DNA of 64,000 bases from Bradyrhizobium sp. CCGE-LA001. Its GTDB lineage: Bacteria > Pseudomonadota > Alphaproteobacteria > Rhizobiales > Xanthobacteraceae. Positions 37,821 to 47,087 of this stretch are shown in pieces. The notes beneath the pieces were generated by a model. The model saw nothing but the letters and a program-made list of their open reading frames with translations, was not told where the DNA came from and ran no database searches. The stretch lies in the NCBI RefSeq assembly GCF_000296215.2, contig NZ_CP013949.1, forward strand, positions 4,953,501-5,017,500. Reading direction: 5' to 3'. Every line of letters starts with the position of its first letter. Position 1 is the first letter of the stretch. The position numbers were made by a program, and so were the translations under genes.

Positions 37821-38204
37821 TCAGTTGCGCTTCTCGGTCGTTGCCGGCTTGGTCACGTCCGGCTGCGCCTTCTGCGACTGCTTTTCGGAGACCTGCTTGT
37901 CCTCATGGCGATGCTTGCCTGCGGCCTTGTGCTCGTCGGGCTTCGCGGCGGCGTTGGCGTTCATCGCATTCGACTTGCTGTCGACCTTGGCATCGGCCTT
38001 GACGTCGGAGCCCTTGATGTCAGAGCCCTTGGCGTCGGCCTTTATGCCGGCCTCGGGCTTGACCGCAGTGGTCGCCGCCTTGGTCTGGCTCTGGTCCGCC
38101 TTGATCGCCGGTGCGGTCGTGGTGGTCTTGCCAGTCTCAGCCGCGAACGCCGGGGCCGCGATCACGGAGGCTGCGAGCAAGGCTGCGGAAATGGTCTTCA
38201 ACAT
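37821..38204 (-). CDS. Exported low-complexity Lys/Ala/Asp protein
   Basis: A 127-residue protein with a clear signal peptide (MLKTISAALLAASVIAAPAFA). The mature region is disordered and rich in Lys, Ala, Asp and Thr, with repeats such as KADAKGSDIKGSDVKADAKV and a His-rich patch (KAAGKHRHEDK). Such sequences are periplasmic and may bind metals or protect other proteins; acid-stress proteins look similar. The role cannot be named from sequence. Confidence 0.6.
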   Translation of the reverse strand: MLKTISAALLAASVIAAPAFAAETGKTTTTAPAIKADQSQTKAATTAVKPEAGIKADAKGSDIKGSDVKADAKVDSKSNAMNANAAAKPDEHKAAGKHRHEDKQVSEKQSQKAQPDVTKPATTEKRN

Positions 38205-38457
38205 GGTGGGTCTCCTCTCTTGGAAGGATCTCGAAGCGGCGCCCTCTTGCCTACCCCTTCGATCGTGGGTGGGAGCCTAGGGGCCGCGCACTGAACCCGT
38301 TCTGAAGGCCATTGCAGGCTTCCGTTCATCTCGATGACAAGTTGTCATCCGCCACGGGGCGAATAGATCGTGCGAAGCGGGAATGTTTTGGCCCCATAGG
38401 TGTTCCGGTCTTCGGGCAATCGTGTAGGATCGCCACGTTCCATACGGGAGAACATCA

Positions 38458-39000
38458 ATGCGCAGACTCTCAATGCTTCTGGTGCCGGGACTGGTCTCGA
38501 TGGCGCTGGCGGCTGGGCCGATGCTGACCAGCGCCTATGCCGCCGGCAGCGACGAACCCTCGCCGCCACCGAAGTCGGACAGCTCGACCAAGAAGGGGAA
38601 GAAGAAGAGCTCGTCCATCAGCCATCCCAAATTCCTGGCGGCCTATCGCACCGCCTACACCGCGATCTATGACCGCCACGACTACACGGGCGCGATCGAC
38701 CAGCTGAAATCGCTCAAGCGCGACGACGTCGCCGATGTCGCCAATTTGATTGGCTACTCCTATCGCAAGCTCGGCGACTACCAGTCGTCGAAGGCCTATT
38801 ACGAGCTGGCGCTGAAGGACGATCCAAACCACGTCCGCACCTGGCAGTATTACGGCCTCTGGCAGCTTGAGCAGGGCAACCGCGAACAGGCGCAATATCA
38901 CCTGAACAAGATCGCCTCGCTCGCCGGCACCGACAGCTCCGAGTACCGCTCGCTCGCCGCTGCGCTCGACAAGCCGACCGGCGCGACGCTGGTCTACTGA
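38458..39000 (+). CDS. Exported tetratricopeptide-repeat protein
   Basis: A 180-residue protein with signal peptide MRRLSMLLVPGLVSMALAAG and more. A Ser/Lys-rich low-complexity stretch (PPPKSDSSTKKGKKKSSSIS) separates it from three TPR-like units: AYTAIYDRHDYTGAIDQLKSL, VANLIGYSYRKLGDYQSSKAYYELALK and TWQYYGLWQLEQGNREQAQYHLNKIA. TPR proteins in the periplasm act as scaffolds for envelope assembly. It is monocistronic. Confidence 0.8.
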   Translation: MRRLSMLLVPGLVSMALAAGPMLTSAYAAGSDEPSPPPKSDSSTKKGKKKSSSISHPKFLAAYRTAYTAIYDRHDYTGAIDQLKSLKRDDVADVANLIGYSYRKLGDYQSSKAYYELALKDDPNHVRTWQYYGLWQLEQGNREQAQYHLNKIASLAGTDSSEYRSLAAALDKPTGATLVY

Positions 39001-39103
39001 CGATCGCCTCGTTGCGTTCGAAGGAACGGGCACAACCTTTGGGTTGTGCCCCTTCCGCTTTCTCGGCTAGCTTCGCGCACCTTCCCCCGCAAATTGGTGC
39101 GCA

Positions 39104-40492
39104 ATGGACAAGTGGCTGCGATCCGCGATCGACTACATCGGCTCCTGGATCGAATACCAACAGAGGACGTTGCAGCAGCCGGGCGTCATTGTCGCGTTCG
39201 CCCATCGCGGCGAGGTCGTCGCCGAGCATGCGTTCGGCCTCGCCGATCTCGACACGGGCGAGAAGCTCACCCCGCGTCATCGTTTCCGCATCGCCTCGCA
39301 CTCGAAGAGCTTCACCTCCGCCGGCATCATGAAGCTGCGCGAGCAACGCAAGCTCCGGCTCGACGACCCCATCGGTCAATATGTCGGCGGCCTCAATCCG
39401 CGCGTCGCCGAGACGACGATCGCGCAGGTGCTTTCGCACAGCGCGGGATTGACGCGCGACGGCGCCGATTCCGGCCAGTTCATCGACAATCGTCCGTATC
39501 TGAACGCGGAGGAGTTGCTCGCGGAATTGAAGCTGCCGACCGCGATCGAGCCCGGCACGCGCTTCAAATATTCCAATCACGGCTTTGCCCTGATCGGCCT
39601 CGTGATCGAAGCCGTGACCAAGGAGCCCTACCCGGTCTGGATCAAGCGCGAGATCATCGAGCCGACCGGCTTGCGTGAGACCGAGCCCAATGCACCGCTT
39701 GCCAAAGGCACGCCGTTCGCGCGCGGCCATACCCGAAAGCTGCCGTTCGGCGAGCGATGCGTGATCCCCGGCGACAATCCCGCGCAGACCATGGCATCTG
39801 CTGCGGGCTTCGTTGCGACCGCCGGAGATACCGCCCGCTTCTTCGCGCAGCTTGCGCCCAATGCGAAGAAGAGCGTGCTCATGGCCGCGAGCCGCCGCGA
39901 GATGACGCGCCACCATTGGCGCATCCCGCAGAGCTTCGAGGTCTATTACGGCCTCGGCGTCAATGCCGGCAAGACCGACGGCTGGGACTGGTTCGGCCAT
40001 AGCGGCGGATTCCAGGGCTATATTTCCCGGACCTGCGCCATACCTTCTTGCGAGCTTGCGATCAGCATCCTCAGCAACTCCATCGACGGCGCGGCACCGT
40101 TCTGGATGGACGGCGCGATGCAGATCCTGCGCGTCTTCAACACCCGCGGCGCGCCGGACCGGCGCACGCGCGACTGGACCGGCCGCTGGTGGACGATCTG
40201 GGGGGCCAGCGATCTCGTGCCTGCGGGCAACCGCGTGCTCGTCGCCAACCCGCAATTCAACAACCCCTTCATGGATGCCGCCGAGATCGAGGTCACTGGC
40301 CGCGACACCGGCAAGCTCGCCTGGGCTGCCGGCTATTCCAGCCACGGCGAGCCCGTCCGCCGCGTGCGCGACAAGCGCGGCAAGGTCGGTAGCATCTGGA
40401 TCGCAGGTGCCAATGTGAAGCCGGAGCGTGTCGTGTCGCGCGAGATCGCGCACCGGTACCCGCCGCGCAAGCGGCGGCCTATTCCCGAATGA
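39104..40492 (+). CDS. Class C beta-lactamase/serine hydrolase family protein
   Basis: A 462-residue penicillin-binding-fold hydrolase. FRIASHSKSFTSAGIM contains the S-x-x-K motif (Ser about 67, Lys about 70). Following motifs are LSHSAGLTRD, FKYSNHGFALIGLVIE with the Y-S-N triad (residues about 156-158) and FGHSGGFQGYISRTC near the C-terminus in place of K-T-G. No signal peptide is seen, which suggests a cytoplasmic esterase or peptidase rather than a resistance beta-lactamase. Its 3' end overlaps the convergent S10 peptidase gene by 14 nt. Confidence 0.85.
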   Translation: MDKWLRSAIDYIGSWIEYQQRTLQQPGVIVAFAHRGEVVAEHAFGLADLDTGEKLTPRHRFRIASHSKSFTSAGIMKLREQRKLRLDDPIGQYVGGLNPRVAETTIAQVLSHSAGLTRDGADSGQFIDNRPYLNAEELLAELKLPTAIEPGTRFKYSNHGFALIGLVIEAVTKEPYPVWIKREIIEPTGLRETEPNAPLAKGTPFARGHTRKLPFGERCVIPGDNPAQTMASAAGFVATAGDTARFFAQLAPNAKKSVLMAASRREMTRHHWRIPQSFEVYYGLGVNAGKTDGWDWFGHSGGFQGYISRTCAIPSCELAISILSNSIDGAAPFWMDGAMQILRVFNTRGAPDRRTRDWTGRWWTIWGASDLVPAGNRVLVANPQFNNPFMDAAEIEVTGRDTGKLAWAAGYSSHGEPVRRVRDKRGKVGSIWIAGANVKPERVVSREIAHRYPPRKRRPIPE

Positions 40493-42032
40493 GAGTTTCT
40501 ACCTCGTTCCGGAGCGCCTGCCGTGAGCCGTCGCGCGAATAGAACATGTGGCCGCCGGGATAGACCACGAATTTCACGCGCTGGGTCGCAAAGGCGGGCA
40601 GCTGGTCCAGCACCCGCTTCGATCCGAAATAAGGCGTGGCGAGATCGAACAGGCCGTGCGTGACCAGCACGCTCAGCTTCGCATCGGTGGCGAGAATCTG
40701 GCGCAGCTCGGACACCGATTGCGGCGGGTTGATGCCGCGGCCGAAATCCCAATGGCTTTCCACGGAGCCGTTCAGCACTTCATACGAGCCGTCCGGCCGC
40801 CAGTTGAGCTTACGCGTGAGCACATCGACCGCCGCGCTCGTCAGCGGCGCCTGGAGCGCATCGCCGGAAGGATCGCCGAAGCGTGAGCTGCTGGAATCCG
40901 GATAGGGATCGAAGCCGCGCACGGAACCATCGTAACGTCCCGTCACCTTGCCGTTCTTGCGATCGAATTCGCGGCGGAATTCGCCCACGTCGAAACGGCC
41001 GGCGAGCCGGCGGCTCACGGCCTGGTCGATCCCGGTGAGCTCGGCGACCTTGTCGGCGAGGCGATTGGTCGCCTCCTTGTCCGCCTCGCCCTTGACGAGG
41101 TCGGCCAGAAATTCACCGCGCGCGTAAGCCTCGACATCGGCGAGATCGGCGCGCTTGACCGGACCCTTGGCCTCGCGCGCCACCCCGACATAGCTCGGCA
41201 GCGTCGCGACATATTGGAGGAGGCTCGTGCCGGTGAACTCGCGGAAGTCGAACAGGGGTGAGACCAGGATCAATCCCCTGACGCCCACACCGTGCTGGAG
41301 CTGCAACTGGCGTACGACCTTCGGTCCGCGAATGCCGCCATAGCTCTCGCCCGCGACGTATTTGGGCGAGACCAGCCGATCGTGCTTCTCGAGCCAACGC
41401 CGGATCACGAGCGCGATCGCATTGGCGTCGCCATCGACCGAATAGAACGATTTGCGCGCGTCCTCGCCGCTGGCGACGAACCGGCTATAGCCGGTGCTGA
41501 CCGGATCGATGAAGACGAGGTCAGTGAAGTCGAGCCAGGTCTCGGCGTTCGGCTTCACCTCGGGCGAGGCCGATGGAGACAACGAGTCGCCATCGAACGG
41601 CAGCCGCCAGGGTCCCGCGGCGCCGAACTGGAGCCAGGCCGAGGACGCGCCCGGCCCGCCGTTGAACAGGAACGTCACCGGGCGCGTGGCGCGGTCGGCC
41701 CCATCGAGCGCGTAGGATGTGTAAGCGATGTCGGCGAGCGGTTCGCCCTTGCCGTCGAACACGCGGATCGAGCCCGCAGTGGCGGCGAAATTGAGGGTGC
41801 GGCCGGGCAGATCAAGCGTCTGCTTCGTGGTGGAATCCGGCGGCAGACGGTGCAGCTCGGCGGTCGAGGATGAACTTTGCGCTGCGCTGCCGCGTCCGCC
41901 TTTCTGTCCGGTCGGCGCCGTCGTCTCGGCGCGCGGCTGCGGATCGTCCGCGTGCGCAAATCCTGAGAACATCAAGGCCGACACCGCCAGCACCAGGGTC
42001 GCGCGGCAGAGCATCGGCAGATTGGTGGCCAT
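40479..42032 (-). CDS. S10-family serine carboxypeptidase-like peptidase
   Basis: About 517 residues from ATG at 42032 (MATNLPMLCRATLVLAVSAL), with a signal peptide ending near FAHADD. The track start at 42437 is far upstream and crosses the NAD-kinase gene. FLFNGGPGASSAWLQFGA forms the S10 oxyanion region. KYVAGESYGGIRGPKVV contains the nucleophile G-E-S-Y-G (Ser about residue 230). SVLVTHGLFDLATPYFGSKRV and YPGGHMFYSRDGSRQAL hold the Asp and His. It should cleave C-terminal residues in the periplasm. Rhizobiaceae contain several similar enzymes. Confidence 0.88.
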   Translation of the reverse strand: MATNLPMLCRATLVLAVSALMFSGFAHADDPQPRAETTAPTGQKGGRGSAAQSSSSTAELHRLPPDSTTKQTLDLPGRTLNFAATAGSIRVFDGKGEPLADIAYTSYALDGADRATRPVTFLFNGGPGASSAWLQFGAAGPWRLPFDGDSLSPSASPEVKPNAETWLDFTDLVFIDPVSTGYSRFVASGEDARKSFYSVDGDANAIALVIRRWLEKHDRLVSPKYVAGESYGGIRGPKVVRQLQLQHGVGVRGLILVSPLFDFREFTGTSLLQYVATLPSYVGVAREAKGPVKRADLADVEAYARGEFLADLVKGEADKEATNRLADKVAELTGIDQAVSRRLAGRFDVGEFRREFDRKNGKVTGRYDGSVRGFDPYPDSSSSRFGDPSGDALQAPLTSAAVDVLTRKLNWRPDGSYEVLNGSVESHWDFGRGINPPQSVSELRQILATDAKLSVLVTHGLFDLATPYFGSKRVLDQLPAFATQRVKFVVYPGGHMFYSRDGSRQALRNEVETLIRE

Positions 42033-42261
42033 GATCGTGCTCCCTGCCGGCTGGGAGAGCCGGTGAGGACGGGAAGATAGCGCGGAATTGCGACGGTTTG
42101 GGGGATCGAGCCCGATCAGGCTCGAAACGCCCTGGATTTCTCCCGGGATCCGGCGGTCGCCATTTGCCTTGAACGGTGGTCGTCCTCGACAATGGCAGCC
42201 CACCTCGTATAGACGAGCGCGGCGGAACTTACTCGAGCCAGCGGCACCTGCCTGGGAAGCC

Positions 42262-43041
42262 ATGACCAAGTCCTCGCGATACGACAAGATTGCCTTCGTC
42301 GCCAGCCCGAGCAGCGAGGCCCAGGCCGCTTTCGGCCAGCTCACCGGGCAATATGGCAATTGCGATCCTGACGAGGCCGACGTCGTGGTCGCGCTCGGCG
42401 GCGACGGGCTGATGCTCCAGACGCTGCACCACCACATGCGTACCGGAAAGCCGATCTACGGCATGCACCGCGGCACGGTCGGCTTCCTGATGAACGAGTA
42501 CTCGACGCACGATCTGCGCCAACGGCTCGAGACCGCGCATGAATCCGAGATCAATCCGCTCCTGATGCGCGCGACCGACGTCAATGACCGCGTTCACCTG
42601 CACCACGCCATCAACGAGGTCTACCTGTTCCGCCAGACATCCCAGGCGGCCCGCTTGCGGATCCTGATCGACGAGCGCGAGCGCATGCCCGAGCTGATCG
42701 CCGACGGCATCATCGTGGCGACGCCGGCCGGCTCGACTGCCTACAACCTCTCCGCCCAAGGTCCGATCCTGCCGATCAACGCCGCCCTGTTGGCCCTGAC
42801 ACCGATCAGCGCCTTCCGGCCGCGGCGCTGGCGCGGCGCCCTGCTGCCCAATACCGCCTATGTCGTGATCGAGGTGCTGGAAGACGACAAGCGCCCGGTG
42901 GCGGCGGTCGCCGACCACGAGGAAGTGCGCAGGGTCCGGCGGGTCGAGGTGCTCTCGGACAAGAGCATTTCGATGCGGATGTTGTTCGACCCCGGCCACA
43001 GCCTGGAAGAGCGGATCCTGCGCGAGCAGTTCGGCTACTGA
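42262..43041 (+). CDS. nadK: NAD kinase (PpnK/NadK)
   Basis: A 259-residue kinase from ATG at 42262 (MTKSSRYDKIAFVASPSSEA); earlier in-frame codons are within the divergent peptidase promoter. ADVVVALGGDGLMLQTLH holds the GGDG motif that binds ATP phosphate. YGMHRGTVGFLMNEY, NEVYLFRQT and LIADGIIVATPAGSTAYNLSAQGPIL are the conserved NE/D and T-P-x-G-S-T-A-Y motifs. Length is typical of the short alphaproteobacterial enzyme. It makes NADP from NAD and ATP in the cytoplasm and is the only such gene seen here. Confidence 0.93.
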   Translation: MTKSSRYDKIAFVASPSSEAQAAFGQLTGQYGNCDPDEADVVVALGGDGLMLQTLHHHMRTGKPIYGMHRGTVGFLMNEYSTHDLRQRLETAHESEINPLLMRATDVNDRVHLHHAINEVYLFRQTSQAARLRILIDERERMPELIADGIIVATPAGSTAYNLSAQGPILPINAALLALTPISAFRPRRWRGALLPNTAYVVIEVLEDDKRPVAAVADHEEVRRVRRVEVLSDKSISMRMLFDPGHSLEERILREQFGY

Positions 43042-43137
43042 GCCGCCGACCAACCCCTCCCAAAGCCCGATCGCAACCCTTCGTTAACCCCCGGCACGAT
43101 ATGGTTAACGAAGGTTGACCGCTTTGGCCCGGGCGTC

Positions 43138-43683
43138 ATGTTTCGTATCGACTTCAACAAGCTGCGCTTTCTCGTCTGCGACGACAATCCGCACATGCGC
43201 CGCATCCTGCGGACGCTGCTGCATTCGTTCGGCGCACGCGAGGTTTACGAGGCCGAGGACGGTGCCACCGCGCTGGAAATGTACAGCCATTACGTGCCCG
43301 ACATCGTCATCACCGACTGGGCGATGCCGATCTTCGACGGGCTCGAGCTCGCACAGATGATCCGGCAGCCGGAATCGAAGGGCAATCCCTACGCACCGAT
43401 CATCATGCTGACCGGCCATTCCGAGAAGCGCCGCGTGACGGTGGCGCGCGATGCCGGCGTCACCGAATTCCTGGCCAAGCCGATCTCGGCCAAGGGGCTC
43501 TATCAGCGCATCCTCAACGTGGTCGCCAATCCCCGCCCCTTCATCAAGACCAAGACGTATTTCGGCCCGGACCGGCGCCGCAACACCAACTCCGCCTATA
43601 TGGGCCCGGAGCGCCGCGTCGGCGAAAAGCACGAGGTGCTGCAGCAGCCCTCGCTGCTCGACAAGGCCCGCTCCTCCATCTAG
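43138..43683 (+). CDS. CheY-like response regulator with basic tail
   Basis: A 181-residue receiver protein. FLVCDDNPHMRRILRTLLH contains the acidic pair (Asp15, Asp16), VPDIVITDWAMPIFDG the phospho-acceptor Asp (about residue 60), IIMLTGHSEKRRV the Thr/Ser and FLAKPISAKGLYQRI the Lys. A tail with two repeats, FGPDRRR and MGPERRV, follows. Single-domain receivers of this type in Rhizobiales serve phosphorelays. It is 28 nt upstream of an Hpt-domain gene on the same strand, so both should form a phosphorelay with a kinase coded elsewhere. Confidence 0.88.
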   Translation: MFRIDFNKLRFLVCDDNPHMRRILRTLLHSFGAREVYEAEDGATALEMYSHYVPDIVITDWAMPIFDGLELAQMIRQPESKGNPYAPIIMLTGHSEKRRVTVARDAGVTEFLAKPISAKGLYQRILNVVANPRPFIKTKTYFGPDRRRNTNSAYMGPERRVGEKHEVLQQPSLLDKARSSI

Positions 43684-43711
43684 CGCAACGTCTTCAGACG
43701 AGGCAGGCATC

Positions 43712-44290
43712 ATGGCGAAGAACAGCGCAAAGGACATCGAGGTCAAGGCCTTCGCCACGCATCACGTCATCACGCAGCCCAATCCGCTGCGCAAGGTCCT
43801 GCGCCGGGTCGAGGGAAAGGACATGGACGATCCGGTCGCCCGCGCCGAGCAGGCGCTGGCGGGCCTGTCCGGCGAGTTCAAGGACTGGATGACGATCGAG
43901 GTCCAGAGACTATCGGCTGCCTGGGCTGCCGTGCAGCAGGACGGCTTCGGCAAGACGCTGCGCGACGAGCTGTTTCACGCCGCGCACGACATCAAGGGCG
44001 ATGCGGCGACGTTCGGCTTCCCGTCGGCAGCGGGAATCGCCGAGAGCCTTTGCCGCGTCATCGAGCATGCGCCTGACCTTTCGAAAGTGCCGGCCGAGCT
44101 GTTCACGCACCACATCAACGCGATCCTCGCCATCGTGCACGAGAACACCAGGCTCGACAGTATCAGCGTCTCCGCCGAGCTCAGCCGGCGCCTGCGCAAG
44201 GTCGCCGACGAATATCTCGCCCACGTCAACCGCGACCGCCCCGAGCACCTCGAGGTGATCCTGGCGCCGAGCATCGCCCCGGCGGAATAG
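43712..44290 (+). CDS. Hpt domain-containing phosphotransfer protein
   Basis: A 192-residue protein. The C-terminal two thirds form a four-helix Hpt-like bundle with LRDELFHAAHDIKGDAATFGFPSAAGIAESLCRVIEH. Here the His before D-I-K-G-D-A (about residue 94) is the phospho-acceptor. The N-terminal 60 residues are a flexible, charged region. It receives phosphate from a hybrid kinase and passes it to a receiver. The preceding CheY-like gene is its likely partner. No kinase is found within the window. Confidence 0.85.
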   Translation: MAKNSAKDIEVKAFATHHVITQPNPLRKVLRRVEGKDMDDPVARAEQALAGLSGEFKDWMTIEVQRLSAAWAAVQQDGFGKTLRDELFHAAHDIKGDAATFGFPSAAGIAESLCRVIEHAPDLSKVPAELFTHHINAILAIVHENTRLDSISVSAELSRRLRKVADEYLAHVNRDRPEHLEVILAPSIAPAE

Positions 44291-44345
44291 CAAGGCTCTC
44301 TCCTCTCGTCATTGCGATTCCCGCTCTATCGCCACGGACCGAATT

Positions 44346-44439
44346 CGTAGGGTGGGCAAAGCGGAAGCGTGCCCACCAATCAACATGAACTGCACGGAAG
44401 ATCGTGGGCACGGCGCTTCGCGCCTTTGCCCACCCTACG
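44346..44439. repeat. Dispersed palindromic repeat
   Basis: A perfect 16-bp inverted repeat, CGTAGGGTGGGCAAAG at 44346-44361 and CTTTGCCCACCCTACG at 44424-44439, contains a second internal pair GTGCCCACC/GTGGGCAC. The same phrase is, as I recall, widespread in Bradyrhizobium genomes. It lies between two convergent genes, where it could end transcripts from both sides. Confidence 0.8.
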
Positions 44440-44447
44440 GCGTCTCG

Positions 44448-45623
44448 TCACGCCGCGATCAGATCGTCATAAACCGGATCGATCGCATCATCGGCAACCA
44501 GCTCGTCGCAGAACAGCCGCGCCTCTTCGCGCGCGGATTCGGTGGCGAAGCGACGGAGCAGGACCATCAGCGGCTCGGTGGCGCCGCGATCGGTCTCGCA
44601 ATGGGTCAGCACGCGCTCGACCATGCGCCGGCGCAGCCGCGCCGCGCCATCGTCGCTGTCGACGAAGCCCTGCTCGTGGCAGGCATCCAGCGCAACCTGG
44701 AATGCCGCGAACGTCGCCTCGGGCAACCCGGCGCGGCGAAGCAACGCGTGCAGGCTATTGCCGCCGCGGTCATGCAGCAGCGCCGAGACGCGCGCCAGCG
44801 GCACATCGGCGAGCTCGGCCAGCGCCGCATCGAACAGGTCGAGATTGCTCGACAGCAACGCGCGCAGAATGAGACCAGCGGTCAGCTGGCCGGTGACGCG
44901 CAGATGATGCACCAGCCCCTGCATGTCCTCGCCGCGCGAGCGCGCCGCGATGTTCATGGTTGAGCGGTCGCGCGCCTCGACCGTGATACGCTCGGCGCGG
45001 TCGGCGCTCAGCCAGTTGCGGGCGACGACGAACTGGGCCAGCGTCTCCGACAGCTTGGCCACCAGCGCCGCGCGCGTCGCGGCCGGCAGCTCGTCCAGCA
45101 TCAGCATCGCCTCGCGGATCGCGGCGAGATGGCCGTGACGCTCGACGATGCGATTCCAGGAGAACGGGGCGAGCTCGGCGTGGGGGTTTTCGATGAGCTC
45201 CAGCGCCGCAGCCGCACAGCCGACCTCGGCGATGGCGGCGCAGACCGACACGGGCAGCGCGATGCGACGAGCGACCGCGCATTGCACCTCGTCATTGCCG
45301 GTCGCGACGATGTCGACGAGATCGGCGTCGATCAGGAGCGGAGAATGTTCGAGCACGGGGAGCGCGACGGTCGGCTGGTCCGCCGACAGCGCCCGTACGA
45401 TCGCCGGCGGCGCATCCATGCTACGCGCAAACGCCTCGGCCATCGCCTGCCGCACTAGGGGCGAGGGATCGTCGAGCAGCATCAGAAGCGCGCCTTCGGC
45501 GGCAAGGCGATCGTCGTGAGAAAGGTCTGAGATCAGCCAGGCCCGGGCCAATGCCCGCGTCGCCTCGGCCCGCTCACCGGCGGATGCCGTCCTGATCCAA
45601 TTGATGAACTGCCGAACAATCAT
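44448..45623 (-). CDS. DUF2336 domain-containing protein
   Basis: A 391-residue, helix-rich protein. The N-terminus (ERAEATRALARAWLISDLSHDDRLAAEGALLMLLDDPSPLVRQAMAEAFAR) is the typical DUF2336 start and resembles HEAT-like repeats (residues about 17-67). Several further Ala/Leu-rich helical repeats follow. The C-terminal part includes LILRALLSSNLDLFDAALAEL and RRMVERVLTHC. No membrane segment. It probably works as an interaction scaffold. Position after the CheY/Hpt pair may be functional or accidental. Confidence 0.8.
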   Translation of the reverse strand: MIVRQFINWIRTASAGERAEATRALARAWLISDLSHDDRLAAEGALLMLLDDPSPLVRQAMAEAFARSMDAPPAIVRALSADQPTVALPVLEHSPLLIDADLVDIVATGNDEVQCAVARRIALPVSVCAAIAEVGCAAAALELIENPHAELAPFSWNRIVERHGHLAAIREAMLMLDELPAATRAALVAKLSETLAQFVVARNWLSADRAERITVEARDRSTMNIAARSRGEDMQGLVHHLRVTGQLTAGLILRALLSSNLDLFDAALAELADVPLARVSALLHDRGGNSLHALLRRAGLPEATFAAFQVALDACHEQGFVDSDDGAARLRRRMVERVLTHCETDRGATEPLMVLLRRFATESAREEARLFCDELVADDAIDPVYDDLIAA

Positions 45624-45820
45624 GCTGCTTCCGGCTTACACAACGAACGGAAAAATGGTGACGGCTCGTCACCTGCAACACAAAATAAACCACGACGCTT
45701 AACAAAGCGTTCACCATAACAGGCTGGTTTCATTGACGTTTTGTTAAGGGAACAAAGCCCGCCACGTGTGTACGCGTTGCAGCGCGTCCGGGCCACGAGA
45801 GCGGTGTTCCGCTGAGAATA

Positions 45821-46840
45821 TCAGCTCGAGAATGTGCCGCTGCGATCGCTGAAGAGATCGAGCGGTTGCGGCGGGCGGACATCCGGCGTCGCGGAGGCGA
45901 CTGATGTCAGTGAGGCGTTGTTGCCCCATAATTTCTGCACGGTGGTCGAGACCGGCTGGGTGGCGTCGCCGGGCTGGTAGATCGAGCGAAATACCGGTGC
46001 GCTCGGCGCATTGTCGGCGAGGCTCGTCGGCGCCGTCGCGCTGACGGGCGTTGCCGCGCGCGTATTCGGGAAGGTCTGGAGATAGGCGGCGTTGTCGATC
46101 ACCGGCGCGGTCGGCTGCACGCCACTGGCGCTCGCGACCTGCGTGGTCGAGGGCGTATCGCCATACATCGCCATCGCGCTGCGCGTCGATTTCGCGTTTG
46201 CTGCGCTGGCGTAACGCGCATCCAGTACCGAATAGACTTCCGAGACGCTGCGGGCGCTACCGTCCCTGGCGTAGAAGATCGAACGGTTGGCGGCGGCCGC
46301 GTTGGGAAACAGCCGCGCACCGACGGCCTGCGGATTGTCCTCGGCATTGGCGATCAGTTTCGCGGCGCCGCCAACGCCCATGAAATGGGCCATGTAGAGC
46401 TCGCTGTCGCTCGGCCTGCGCCCGAGCAGGCCGGTGAGCTTGAAGCTGTTGGACTGCGTCAGCGCCGCGGCCATGCTCGATGCCGCCTCGGGATCATCGC
46501 GCAACTTCATGATCGAGCGCTTCTTCACGGGATCATCGACGGTGTAGGTGCCCGACGAGGTCCTGGTGATGGCGTCGGCGTAGTTGCCGTAGCCGAGTTG
46601 GGGACCTGCCTCCTTCACTGTGCCGAGCCAGGTCTGGTCGATGAACTGATAGAGTCCCTGCGCGGACGAGGTGGTGGCGGAGGCCGTCGGATTGAAGTCC
46701 GATTCCATCTTGGCCGTGGTCAGCATGTACTGGAAGCTGACGCCGGAAACGTTCGAGGCCTGCTTGATGGCACCGGCGACGCGCGCGCGCGTCGGATCGA
46801 GGCCCGCCGTCCGCGTCGCACTGAAATTGTCGACCGACAT
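45821..46840 (-). CDS. Lytic transglycosylase-like (SLT-fold) protein
   Basis: About 339 residues from ATG at 46840 (MSVDNFSATRTAGLDPTRAR). VSGVSFQYMLTTAKMESDFNPTASATTSSAQGLYQFIDQTWLGTV (residues about 29-73) is an SLT-type catalytic domain: the E in KMESDFNP is the acid residue, and SSAQGLYQF and the AYFMG-like YMAHFMGVGGAAKL are the family's second motif. A long Thr/Ser/Pro-rich tail follows. No signal peptide is present; flagellar peptidoglycan hydrolases of this kind are exported through the flagellar apparatus. That route is an inference. Confidence 0.75.
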   Translation of the reverse strand: MSVDNFSATRTAGLDPTRARVAGAIKQASNVSGVSFQYMLTTAKMESDFNPTASATTSSAQGLYQFIDQTWLGTVKEAGPQLGYGNYADAITRTSSGTYTVDDPVKKRSIMKLRDDPEAASSMAAALTQSNSFKLTGLLGRRPSDSELYMAHFMGVGGAAKLIANAEDNPQAVGARLFPNAAAANRSIFYARDGSARSVSEVYSVLDARYASAANAKSTRSAMAMYGDTPSTTQVASASGVQPTAPVIDNAAYLQTFPNTRAATPVSATAPTSLADNAPSAPVFRSIYQPGDATQPVSTTVQKLWGNNASLTSVASATPDVRPPQPLDLFSDRSGTFSS

Positions 46841-46949
46841 GATGAGGTGCCCGCCCCGCGCGGCATTGAGCGGCGCCGGCAATTCGGCACCCTGTCGTCT
46901 ACCGTGGGACAGGTATGGTTAATGCGGGGTTAATACGGGGGGTCGGCCC

Positions 46950-47080
46950 CTCCCCCGAGTCGTTCGGGGCGCACCGTAGGTGCGAGCCCGGAATCCATTC
47001 CACCGCGCCTGATGCTGCACGATTGATTCTCAGGTGCGCAATTGCACACTGTGGCTCGCGCTGCGCGCGCCCCGGAATGA
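46950..47080. repeat. Dispersed repeat unit in the intergenic region
   Basis: The stretch contains GAGCCCGGAATCCATTCC and, further on, GCGCTGCGCGCGCCCCGGAATGACC. The latter recurs nearly unchanged at about 49018-49038 and parts of it near 63720-63790. Such GGAATCCGGG/CCCCGGAATGAC repeats are found between many Bradyrhizobium genes. No gene is supported here. Confidence 0.6.
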
Positions 47081-47087
47081 CCGAGAG

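Noticed and set aside
38714..40453. Long minus-strand frame across the TPR and hydrolase genes
   Set aside because: Antisense to well-supported genes, without a recognisable protein pattern.
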